DNA from: Serinus canaria
Lineage: Eukaryota > Chordata > Aves > Passeriformes > Fringillidae
DNA: 64,000 nucleotides
Direction of reading: 5' to 3'
Assembly (NCBI RefSeq): GCF_022539315.1
Contig: NC_066335.1
Coordinates: forward strand, 4,059,214 to 4,123,213
Both the position numbers and the translations under genes were made by a program. Of the stretch, positions 14,876 to 25,420 are shown one piece after another. Below the pieces are notes generated by a model, which saw nothing but the letters and a program-made list of their open reading frames with translations, was not told where the DNA came from and made no database searches. Numbering within the stretch: the stretch's first letter is position 1; every line of letters begins with the position of its first letter.

Positions 14876-15866
14876 AAGAAGTTAGATCCAAACTCCTCCT
14901 TCAGCTCAACATCTGATGGAAATCAGGGATCTGAGGATTTTTTGGGAGTGGCCAGCAAGAGTTTGAAATCAGAGCTGAATTTCTCCAATATTCTGTTGTG
15001 GTTGGGTCCAGAATTTCTCTTCCGGCAGTCACAGCCAATATTCTGTGTATTATGGCAGTGCCTCAGGTCCCCAGGTGTTAATCAGGAGAGCCCTGGGCAC
15101 GATTTTTTTACAAACTCAGAACAAAACCCCCAAAAAAGGAGATTATTTATGGTTCCTGACATCCCACAATCAGTTCTTCTTGCTGGCTCCAAAAGCCAAC
15201 AAGATGTGTTTACATGCTGTAAAAGAGGTTTTCTTTTGCTTTCCAGAATTTTTAGTGTTCTTGGCAGATGATAACTAATTGCTGGTTCTTTTCTTTATGG
15301 AAATTGCCACTTGAAAAAAAACCTCAGTATGAATTCCCTAACAATGAGCACCTCCTTTTTTCTCATGTCTTATCAACTCTAAAAAACACAGAGTGAAGAA
15401 GTCACTGCAGTCTCTTTAAACTACTGGTGAAAAAAATTAGGTTGGTCAGGAATTTTTCTTTAAATTTCCTCATGCTCCAAACAAAAAGCTAATATTTTTT
15501 TTCTGCATTTCTTTAATTTTTCTGAGCTTTCAGAAGATTTTGTTTTGCAGGATTTTTCATAAAAGTTGAAACTTTTTTAAAAATTATTAAATTTTTCATT
15601 GCTAGCAGAAGAGCAAGAAAAATAAAAATCACTTTTTCTATGAGAACACGTTTTATTGGAAAGTCTGAAGTAATTCTGTAAACTCCTGTGGAGTTTTAGC
15701 TCCATTTATAAATGAGGAAGCTCATGTAAGCAACCCCATTTGAAACAGAGATGAAAAGAGAGGGGAAATGGCTCATCAAAGGTCCCCCAGAAAAGCTGGG
15801 GTGCAGCCCAACCTCCTGGTTCCATGGCTGTGCCTCAGCCTTGCCTCAGAGTCAGCTCCAGCCCCA

Positions 15867-16273
15867 CTCTCCTCTCCTCTCCTCTCCTCTCCTCTCCTCT
15901 CCTCTCCTCTCCTCTCCTCTCCTCTCCTCTCCTCTCCTCTCCTCTCCTCTCCTCTCCTCTCCTCTCCTCTCCTCTCTCTCCCTCTCCTCTCCTCTCCTCT
16001 CCTCTCCTCTCCTCTCCTCTCCTCTCCTCTCCTCCTCCTCTCCTCTCCTCTCCTCTCCTCTCCTCTCCTCTCCTCTCCTCATCCTCTCCTCATCCTCTCC
16101 TCTCCTCTCCTCTCCTCCCTCTCCTCTCCTCTCCTCTCCTCGTCCTCTCCTCTCCTCTCCTCTCCTCTCCTCTCCTCTCCTCGTCCTCTCCTCTCCTCTC
16201 CTCAGTCCTCTCCTCTCCTCTCCTCTCCTCTCCTCTCCTCTCCTCTCCTCTCCTCTCCTCTCCTCTCCTCTCC
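15867..16273. repeat. (CTCCT)n pentanucleotide array, ~407 bp
   Basis: A long pyrimidine-only run of CTCCT units with a few phase breaks (for example TCTCTCTCCC near 15975, CTCATCC near 16080, CGTCC near 16141 and 16183, CAGTCC near 16203). On the EBF2 sense strand it reads as GGAGA/GAGGA repeats starting about 480 nt downstream of the exon 7 donor. All open frames across it on both strands are artefacts of its lack of stop codons. Homopurine-homopyrimidine mirror tracts of this kind can form triplex DNA. Confidence 0.98.
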
Positions 16274-16752
16274 CATCGCTATTTTGGTTCTTGGTTTGTT
16301 GTTGTTTTTTAAAGAAGCTGAGGGGAGGACGTGAGAGTGTTAGAAAGCAAAAATAAGAAAGGAAAGAGGCAGGGAATGAGGAGGTTGCTCGTGTAGCACG
16401 CACAGAGCTACTTTAACAATTGCGAGGCATCTGAATATCACAGGCACGATCCCTGCTGTGGGCAGCTGGATGTGCGAGTGCTTTGCCCGAGGGTGTCAAA
16501 TCAAATATCCACTGCTGGTTGGTACAGCACAGCACTTCCCCCTGGGGATTCAGGGTGGAGAAAGAGGGAAGGGAAAAAAAGAAAAAGGGAAAAAAAGGTT
16601 TAAACACAACAAATGGAGAAAAACTTGAGTGCTGTCTGATCTGGCTTTTCATAGATTGTCCTCGTGTTTGTGAGGAGCAGGGGAGGAGAGAGGAGATGGG
16701 AAAGGAAAAGAGCAGGGGCAGGCAGGTTAATGCTGAGCCTTGGAGGACTTAC

Positions 16753-16834
16753 CTGGAACCGTCTCATATCTCTTGGGTTTCCTGCTGTTTTCAAGCAATT
16801 CTGATTGCACTTGAGAAAAAATTTTAGGAAGAAT
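16753..16834 (-). CDS. EBF2: EBF2 exon 7: core DNA-binding-domain segment
   Basis: This 82 nt exon completes an arginine codon with its first A, then encodes 27 residues: [27 protein letters not shown]. It is one of the most conserved stretches of the EBF DNA-binding domain. The threonine in C-L-K-T-A-G-N-P is the EBF2-type residue; EBF1 and EBF3 have C-L-K-N-A-G-N-P. The acceptor is a good pyrimidine tract ending TCTCTTTCCAG and the donor is the strong CAG|GTAAGT, phase 0 into exon 8. The preceding exon, with the H-x3-C-x2-C-x5-C zinc knuckle, was not found anywhere upstream to 64000, so the intron before this exon is at least 47 kb. A ~400 bp purine-rich (sense) pentanucleotide array lies about 480 nt into the following intron. 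Confidence 0.96.
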
Positions 16835-18127
16835 CTGGAAAGAGAAAGAACCACATCACTTCTATTGACCACAGCTATAAAAGGTGTTGCTATATTCTGG
16901 TTGAAAATGTACGTGAAGTGATTTGCATGAGAGTGAATCTTACAGGACTACAAGAATTTATCAAAACACAAACAAACCAAACTCTAATAAATGGAATTTA
17001 TAAAAAACAGCAGGTAAAGTATAACCAGTGTGACTGAAATCCCCCCTGGTGTAAGGGAACATCATTCCTCTGATCGACACCCACTCCCGCCCCGCAGGCT
17101 TGGCCACACCATTTCAGTCTTTTCCTTATCTCTCCCTCACATTCAAGTCCTTCTTTGGCTGTCTGGAGGGACTTCCCATGAAACAATAGAGAAGGATGAT
17201 GGTATTGTGGAGACCACAAAGCCAACAGGGCAACTCCGAGGCAGATAAGCCTTGGAATGTATGAAAAACCCAGCAGCAAACACAGCTCAGAGAAGAATCT
17301 GATGAAGTTTCAGCCCGATGATGTTTTTTTTCTGATGAAGATTCCTGTCAGAAAAGCAGAGGAACAGAACTGCCAAAAGCCCAGATTGTTCCTACCTAGA
17401 TTTGGAGGGAGGATAAGGAAAACAGGAGCTCGAGTGAAACATGACAGCTCACGCTGTCCGAGCAGATAAACCCATTAATATCCCACAAAGTTCTCCTGCC
17501 AATTATTTTTGCTCTGTCACATACACCCATCTTCATATGGTTTATTATTCTGTAGAGTTCAGCTTGTCGTGTACCCAGGTTGAATCTCCAGCCTCTTTGT
17601 TGACTCACCCAACACTGCATGGAGATTTTAGAGTTTAGAAATATCAAGCAGGAATTTTCCCCTAAGCTATTCCACAAATTTTGTCTCATTCGCGGAGGAA
17701 AGGATTCACCCCTTTGTTTTCTGATTGAACCTGGACATTTCAGAGGTAAAGAAATTGTGTGAAAAGCCAGAGTTGTTGGATTAAAAACAAAACAAGTCTT
17801 CAAAATTTAGGCATAAGCAAGAAATATTTTGGCATCCTCTGTTGCAAGTGAAAATATTCTCTGTGATTCTTTCCGTTTCTGTTTGTCAGACAAGATGGGT
17901 TTAACCGCAACAATTATAATTAAAAAAATAAATCAAAGACTTTGAGATAGCTTTAGAAGGAAAAAGAATCATATAAAAGAAAAAATAAATAGTTGAAGAA
18001 TTGATTTTGAATACAAAGAACAAGTTATTTATTTATTTCCCTTGCTGAGTGCTTGCCTTTAAAAAAAAATAAATCTGCTTTTGCAGTAAGTTAAAGTCCC
18101 AGGTGAGCCAGGCCTATTTCCCTTTCT

Positions 18128-18141
18128 GTTACTATGACAAC
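18128..18141. promoter_or_regulatory. RFX X-box-like inverted repeat
   Basis: GTTACTATGACAAC fits the two half-sites of an RFX X-box (GTTNCY AT RGNAAC type). It sits in a repeat-free stretch. A motif match only; occupancy is unknown. Confidence 0.4.
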
Positions 18142-20090
18142 GATTTTTTACCGCAGTCCCTAAGTCCCTTCAGAACTCACACATTCATGCCTTGAATTAG
18201 AACTTTAAAGGAGAAAGATGGATATTTCCTGGGTTTACCAACAACACCCTCCAAACCAGCCCCAGCACAAGACAATAACACAGAAATCTGCTCCCCCTCG
18301 TTAGTGCCACTTGCTCTGCACTACTCCCACCACAAGATTTCTCCTCCATCTGCCCAAAATACAAAGAAAAAGCCCCGGGCTGGATCCATTTGTGCATTGC
18401 TCGAACAAACCAAACCCCTCTGAAAACCTCACCCACAAAAAAGCCACAGATTTGTAAAACCACTGCCCAAAAGCCACCCTGGCCAGGGACCCTTTCCAAT
18501 TAAAATGTCCTCTGTTTAACTATTATTTCCTTAAATATCTCCCAAATATATTAGATATTTTTGAAATGTTAATTTTCTCAAGGTGAGCCTGTTATTTTCT
18601 CCACATTTCCTTCTCATTTCTCCCTTCAGCAGGACATTGAGGCTCAGCAGGACAGAGGTGTCCGTGCTCAGCTCTCAGAGGGCAACTTCTGCCAACAGAG
18701 CCCTGGGCACCTCCGTGGCTTCCAAACTGAAAATCCTGCAGAATTTCATGCCTTGGGAGCAGCACTGAATATATTTTATTTAAAAAGTCCTGTCAAGTCC
18801 ATGCTAAAACCTGAGACCTCTTTTACAGGAAAGATTTGGTGAGATTTTATCCATAAAAACGTTTTCAGAAGGAAAAATCCCCTGCCCACTGGCACTCTCA
18901 GAGACTCACAGGATAATGTAAGGCACAAATGGCACCCACAAACACTCCTTTTTCTCCTTCCCTCTTCTTAGAGATATAAAAAGAATACTTGCAAATATAT
19001 AAAGAGCTTATAGGAGATGTGTCTGTGCAAAGGAAAACTCCAGAATGAAACCAAACTATAAAATGAACCAAGACAAGGAACTTTTATATGAAAATCAGTG
19101 AGCTGCTGGCTGATCATTCTGCAGGAAAATGACAAAAGAAAATTCACAAGTTGTTACTTCTAAGGAAATATAAACTAAATTAAGCAGGAAAATGGCCAGC
19201 TTCTTTTTCAATTTTTTGAATGCTTGTATCCCTTTTGATAAAGATGAGAAAAATGATCAACATGAACCAAAGAATAAAGAAAATGAGCAGGGAAAAGTGT
19301 TTGAGAGAGAACTTGCTGTGTCAGCTGGGCTGATTTTGGGAAGAGGACAGATCCTGGGGGACTGTGAGTGACACAAGCCCTAAAAGGCAGATACAGAGAG
19401 GTGAAAATTCCAAATGTGCATCTAACAGCATCCCCGAGCAAACTCTGCAGCACGGCGTGGCCAGGAACAAAAATCCCCTTTTTCTGCTCAATGCCTGCAG
19501 AAAGCCAGGGCTCAGACCCCCAGCAAACACAGACCAACAGCACAAAAGCTGGACAACAAAGCTGGACTCCAGTTCAGTCTGGGCTGATTCGTGCCGAGGG
19601 GGCAATGGCCACTAAAAATCCCAGAACACAAAACTTGCCCAGAGCCTGAGGCTCCAACCCTCCCCAGCCACGGAGCCCGGCAGGCTCAGCCTGGCCATGG
19701 AACCCTGGGGATCCCCCTGAGGGGTCCTGGAGGTGCCTCGGCCTTCTGGAATTGATGAACAGCTCCAAATGCTGACATTTTTGCTGCTTTAAGACATCAC
19801 AAAATTCAGACAGGGCTGGGTTTTCTTTTAGTACCTGAACATCGTGCCAGAATTTGTATTTATTTTGCTCAGATGTTTGTTGGAGATCACTGGATATGCT
19901 GCACTATGACAATTCCCCTCCTATCACCCCAAAATTTAGATTTAATTTCATTTAGCTGCCCACACAAGGATTTTTATCTTTTGTAATTTTTTTTCCCCAG
20001 TTGAACCACACCTTTCTTTTTCTCTTTTCCAGAGTTCCTCCAGTCAATTTGGAGCTGCAAGGGGACATCTGTATGAAGTATTTGGAAGGT

Positions 20091-20155
20091 TGTATATACA
20101 TATATACATATATATCCATATAAATATATATGTCTGTATGTGCATGTATAAATGT
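20091..20155. repeat. (TA)/(CATA) low-complexity tract
   Basis: Alternating purine-pyrimidine TATATACATATATAC-type sequence grading into TGTCTGTATGTGCATG. Confidence 0.85.
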
Positions 20156-21240
20156 GGGGGGTTGTTTTTAAGATGTTGCATCTGGGAAAGGCATTAATAT
20201 TTATTGCAGCATTAGAATAAAAATGACTTGGGGGGCAGCAAAGAGGAGGGAAGGTTTAGCACTAAATGAAGCTGATTTAGGGGTAACAGGAGAATTGCAG
20301 AAAGATTTTATTAATTTCTTTAAATGAGACACTTTAGCCAGTTTTTGGCCTTAACCTATGTATACATTAAAAATAATAGATTTTTCTGAAAACAGAATTA
20401 TAAAAAATTAGCTGATTTGTGTTTCTGGCCAATCTTTAGCCTTGCTAAGGACAGAATAAGGTGGGAGTTTGGCATGTGACTCTGGCTCCAGCCAAGCAAA
20501 GGGACCTTGGCCCATCCTCTCACTCTTTCAGGGTGGTGGGGGAAAATCTAAACACACTTCAATAACTACCCCTGAAAACTCTGGCATTGCTTTAGAAAAG
20601 CTGACTGACTTAATGCACAGACACAAAATTAATTAAGATATAAGTGCAGACTTCTGTTCCTGTTGTCTCTCTGTCATTGTTGACCTCACTGGTGACAGAT
20701 TGAGGCACTTGAGAGGTCTCCAAAACGCCACCTTAGCTCTGCCTCCCTCTTTTCAGAGCTATTTTAAAAGTTACTGCTCCTCCTGCTGGGAGCTCCCACC
20801 AAGCCCAGGAGTTCAGCTGAGGAATGGTTTGAGTGCCCCTTTCCCACTTCAGGACAAAGCCAGCTCTGCTATCTCAGTACCCTGAGCACTCCTGGGTGGG
20901 GAAGCACCAGGAGAGCTCCCAAGGCAGCTGAGGGCTGCGTGGACATGGAGGAAGGGTGAGGGCAAGTCAAGCCAGGTCTCGCATCCGTTAAACGTGTCCA
21001 AAGCAGGCTTTAACCCACAGTCCCATCCTGCCTATGCCCAAATGATCAGGTTCTGTACCTGGCTAGGACTGGAACCTGTGTTCCACACCTGTGAGGGTGT
21101 TTATCCACCTCAGATGAGTGAGAAGAATCAAACTGACCTGAACCAAATCCTTCTGGAGTCAGAAAAATCCTCCTGGTGACTTTAGCAGGACTAGGCAGAA
21201 GCCCTAAAGCTCAGTCCCCCATGCAGCAGAAGGTGTAATT

Positions 21241-21282
21241 AAAAATAAATAAATAAATCAATTAATAAATTGATTTATTTTT
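21241..21282. repeat. (AAAT)n with perfect 13 bp inverted repeat
   Basis: AAATAAATCAATT at 21251-21263 and its reverse complement at 21268-21280 are separated by AATA. The left arm is an extension of an AAAT microsatellite. Confidence 0.9.
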
Positions 21283-22419
21283 ATCCCCCATCCACCTTTT
21301 ATGCTTCATTAAAATAGAGGTACAGAATCAAGAGGTCCAGCATTGGCTGTACGTTGGGAACAGCCTCTGGATACACCTCAAATTCTGGACACAGCTAAAA
21401 ATTCTCCCTTGTAAAGCAAATACTTTTGGCTTTTTGGGGCTGCTGTGGAATTTGGAGTTGTGGCCTCAGTCATTTTTTGGCATGACAACACACCTCCCAC
21501 CTAGGATAATTCTGATTATGCCTACCAGCAAATCCTGTGACCCCAAAACCTAATGAAAATATAAAGATACGGTGCAATTCTGCTTAAATCATTCAGAGCT
21601 TCCAAAACGTCCCAGAGGGAACAAAGAAAAACCAGAAGTTGTTACTACGAATATCAGTGTACCAATATTAAATTAAAATGCACTGTGAACTGCAAAAGTG
21701 TTATTACTGCAGTGAGGGCCTGACTCCAGCCCCATCAGAGGAGGGAGTTCTGGATCAGGCTGGATCTTCCCCTCGGGTCACCTGTGTGTGTCCTGGCATG
21801 GCAACCTCTGAGACAGGTGTGACAGGTAACCCTGCCCAGTGCCCCACACAACTTCAAACCCCTTCCTTTCAAGGGCCAGATTGGCAGGTCGCTCTTTCAA
21901 ATCAATTAATTGCATTTGTTTGATATCACCATCCTGACTTTAATGAATCTCACAGTGGAAGACTTCTTTGTAATCTGAATATTTATCTCTGGAGTAATTC
22001 CAATCTATTGTGTCAGGGTGTATTATTAGGGAGCTGATGAGAAAATTTCCCATTTTTTTGCAGGAGTTACAGTCAGTGTGGGATCAGGCAGTGCACAAAG
22101 GCACTTTAAATGAGTGTACACCTTCCACTGTGTGAGAAATGAGCGGGGTTATTGCAGTGAGCCAGAGCATTTATATGATACTCCACAAACAGCAGCTAAT
22201 TAATCTTCACAAAACTCCTGTGCATAAAGTGTGAACTCAGTTTAACAAACGTGAAAACCAACATATGTAGGTCAGGAGACTTCTCTGAGTCTGTCAGAGC
22301 TTTGCTGGGAGAGAAGGGAGCAGGAGTCAGATGATGAGATCCCAGGCCTAGGCCAGGAGAAGAGGAGTTGGCTGCTCATTTGTCACTTGGGGTTTTTTTA
22401 ATAGAAAGACTCCAGTTGC

Positions 22420-22530
22420 ACAAAATAAACAACAAACCAACCAACCAAAAAAAAACCAACAACCCCAACCAAAAACACACACACAAAACCCCCAGACAAA
22501 ACAAACCAAAAAAACCAACCAAACAAAGCA
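22420..22530. repeat. A/C-rich low-complexity patch
   Basis: Nearly pure A and C with AACCAACC, ACACACAC and CCAAAAAAAC runs. The open frames across it are artefacts. Confidence 0.85.
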
Positions 22531-25229
22531 GAAGGCAGATTAACACTATGCCTGTTATTCCTACAGCCAACAAAAAAACCTCATTTCCTGATGGGACAAA
22601 CCAGAAACACTTCTCCATCCTCTTGCCTTGATTCAAAGATTTCTTCAGTCTGGTTGGACATTTTTCTAAGTGACTTCTCTTGCAGTCACTTACTCCAATT
22701 TAGCTTTTGAGTTTAAAGTTTAAGTTTTGATTTGGGAACATTATCTGGGACCTAATCCCTGAAATGTCCCCTGGGGGAAGGCAGAAGTGTTTGATTTTCT
22801 CTTGCCCTGAGCTCAAAAAAGCCAATGTTGGAGACAGGTGTGAAAAAGGAACAAAAACAGGGTCAGGAGTCAGCTAAGAGAGTCCAAGAGATCTGACCAA
22901 CTTTAAAAACAACCTTAAAGCTGCAGCATGGCAGAATCCATCTTCAAACTGCCTCTAATTATAATTATTTTGCTATGTGAAGATGTCCTGCTCACACTTG
23001 GGTGGGTATCACTCTCTGCAATAGATTAAAGAAGACATGGGGTGAAAATATCCTGTATTTCAGATGGATCAAGAGAGAAAATTGCACACAAGTCCACAGC
23101 AATGGATCCATGTCCAGTCCTTTTTCTTAGCCGCAAAATTATTCCTCCTCAAACATCCCCTCTCTCTGCAGCCTGGAACAACATATTTCTCTCCACCCTT
23201 TATCTTGTGGGTTTGTTTTTTTTTTTTTTAAAGCTTAGTTTCAAACCAATAATAACTGAATGTAAACCTGCAATGTGTCACCCAACCTCCAAACGTGTCA
23301 GAAAACTTGATTTTTTTTCCTGTGGATTTTCTATAGGTTTTGCAATTTTCATATCTGAAGCAGATTGTGTCCAGAGCAGAGACACACCCCCACAACTGCA
23401 ATTCACACTCTTTGGGGTAAATAAATGCTGCTTCTGTTGCAAAATGATCCCATTTTCAAGAAACAAGGGCTGGGGGAGAGTGCCCTGCCAGGTACCCAGG
23501 CAGTCATTCCTCGCTGCTCAATGTACTTCCTTCCCATGGCCACATTTGCTAGGGGGAAAAAAACCAAAATCTCCAAGGAAAACCTCCTTGTTTGTGCACT
23601 CTGATGAAAACCTGACACCATTAATGAAAATAATAATTGAACTCTATGGGCTCGAATTGAAAATGAAACACAACACTAACAGCGTGTTTGTAATTGCAAT
23701 TGTTCTCCAAAAAGTCTTTGGAGGACTCTTTGCAATTTGAGCAGTTTCCCCTTGATCCTTTGGGCTTTCCCCTTTCCTCCCACACCAAAACTTTCCAGTA
23801 ACTTCCAAGACAATGGGTAAAAGCTCATTTATCCTGTAAGACCCATTTTATTCATGCCATTTGGCATGGGCCCAAATGCCAGAGCATAATCAAAAGCCAA
23901 TAGGCAGGGAGGTAATAGAGGAGAGGATTGGGCTGCAAGGGACCTTCAGAGAACACTCCCTGGTTTATCACAGGGTCTGTGGGCTCACACTGTGCTGGGC
24001 ATGGCCCAGCCACGCTGTGAAATTGTTATTGAGGAGGGGAGGCACAAAGGGTAGCAGGGTGGAAATGCTTCTGTGCATCTCAGGGATGGGGAAGGCGAGG
24101 CACAGAGGAATTCAGCGCCTGCCCCACTGCATAGGGCCAGGGGCTTTTCCAGGCAACAGCCACATCCCATTCCTGCAAGTCCACACTTGGGATTTTACTG
24201 GCTCTTTTTAATAGTAGCACAAATTTCATAGAGCTCATTGCCTCCACACACAGCACCCAGCAGGATTTGGAAAACATGGCCAAAGTCTTGTTCTTTACGC
24301 TCCTGTCAGCACCAGCAGCACACACAAGATTTGGAGCTGGGCCGTGTCACCCAACACAGGCCCTAGGACACTGCAGTCCTGCTAGAATCCACTCATTTTT
24401 GGTATCACTTCAACCTCAGAGCTCTGCGCAGGTGCAGATTTATCACCAGATCCACTTTGCAAACCATGCAGATCCCCGAAAGGCTGACAGAGGTGTTAAA
24501 TGAGCACAGACCCCAATCCCCACTCTTTTTTTATTCCATACTGAGAGAAACCTACAGTTCCTTTCTCTTGTGACTCTTCCATCCTCCCAGCCCATCTCTC
24601 TCCAAAACCTGAGTCTGCTGAGCCATGCTAGGCTGAGCAGTGAGCACCAATTACACCAGTGGCCTCTCTCTGCTGGCTCTGCTGGTTTTTACTGTTGCTG
24701 CCAGATGGCAGAGCCCGGCACACAAACATTCCCGACCCTGCAGCTCATGCAGAGCTTGGAAATACCTTCCCAGCACCTCCAGGAGATCACAGAGCTGCAC
24801 TGATGTGAACATGGGGATGGAACCAAGGCTGGGATCCCATTTTACACCTGCCAGAGTGGATATCACTCAGGTCAGAGCTCTCACTCATTTCTGAGGGGAT
24901 CTGTCCCCAGAATGGGCTTGTGTGGAGTGAACGTGCATTCATCTGCTAAAGAGGCAGATTTCCATCCCAGCAGCTCAGGTTCCAGGCACATTCTGCCTCC
25001 TCCCTTCTCCAGGGCTATTCCGAGGGTGGATTTGCACCTATTGTACTTCTGGGTCTAGGCACAGATGACCTTGAATCCAGCACTGGTGTACCATTATATT
25101 CCTATGACAGATTTATGGATTGGCAGAGCGGGGTGCATTCGGCGCATTCCTTCCCTAAGACAGGACAGCATCCAATGTTTGTTAGCATCATTAAACTAAA
25201 ACTGACTTTTCACCTGCTCCCATACCATA

Positions 25230-25420
25230 TGCAGCTGCAAATTTTTAAATTAAACTATGAAGCCATGCATAAATTTACATATATTACAGACTAGCCTCTC
25301 CATTTAACATGCAAATGTACTCCAATGTTTCAGAACACCTTCTGTCGCTAATTAATTTGCTGAATTATAATTAGACTAATCCTGCATAATTAATAAGCAC
25401 AGATTTTTTTTTAATTTCTA
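25230..25420. promoter_or_regulatory. Candidate enhancer: homeodomain/POU site cluster
   Basis: An AT-rich but complex, repeat-free block. It contains a perfect octamer ATGCAAAT (25309-25316) and three TAATTA homeodomain cores (25349-25354, 25368-25373, 25387-25392) within about 85 bp, plus CATTAAACTA and TTAAATTAAAC. Such clusters are typical of developmental conserved non-coding elements, and EBF introns are known to be rich in these. Conservation cannot be checked here. Confidence 0.4.

Larger units (their letters stand above)
16835..25229 (-). other. EBF2: EBF2 large intron, part nearest exon 7
   Basis: No exon-like segment with splice sites was found on the minus strand. It contains an RFX-like site (18128-18141), a TA-rich tract (20091-20155), a 13 bp hairpin (21251-21280) and an A/C-rich patch (22420-22530). 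A 232-codon plus-strand open frame at 23042-23740 has no recognisable domain. The rest holds nothing I can identify. Confidence 0.75.

Noticed and set aside
15751..16403. Long open frames of Leu/Ser/Pro or Arg/Gly/Glu repeats on both strands
   Set aside because: They are translations of the CTCCT pentanucleotide array, which contains no stop codons; no start context or domain.
23042..23740. 232-codon plus-strand open frame
   Set aside because: No recognisable domain, poly-T derived FFFFF run, no promoter or splice context. Long for chance but not implausible in 64 kb; two other non-coding frames of similar length exist here. A protein search with hits in other birds would change this view.
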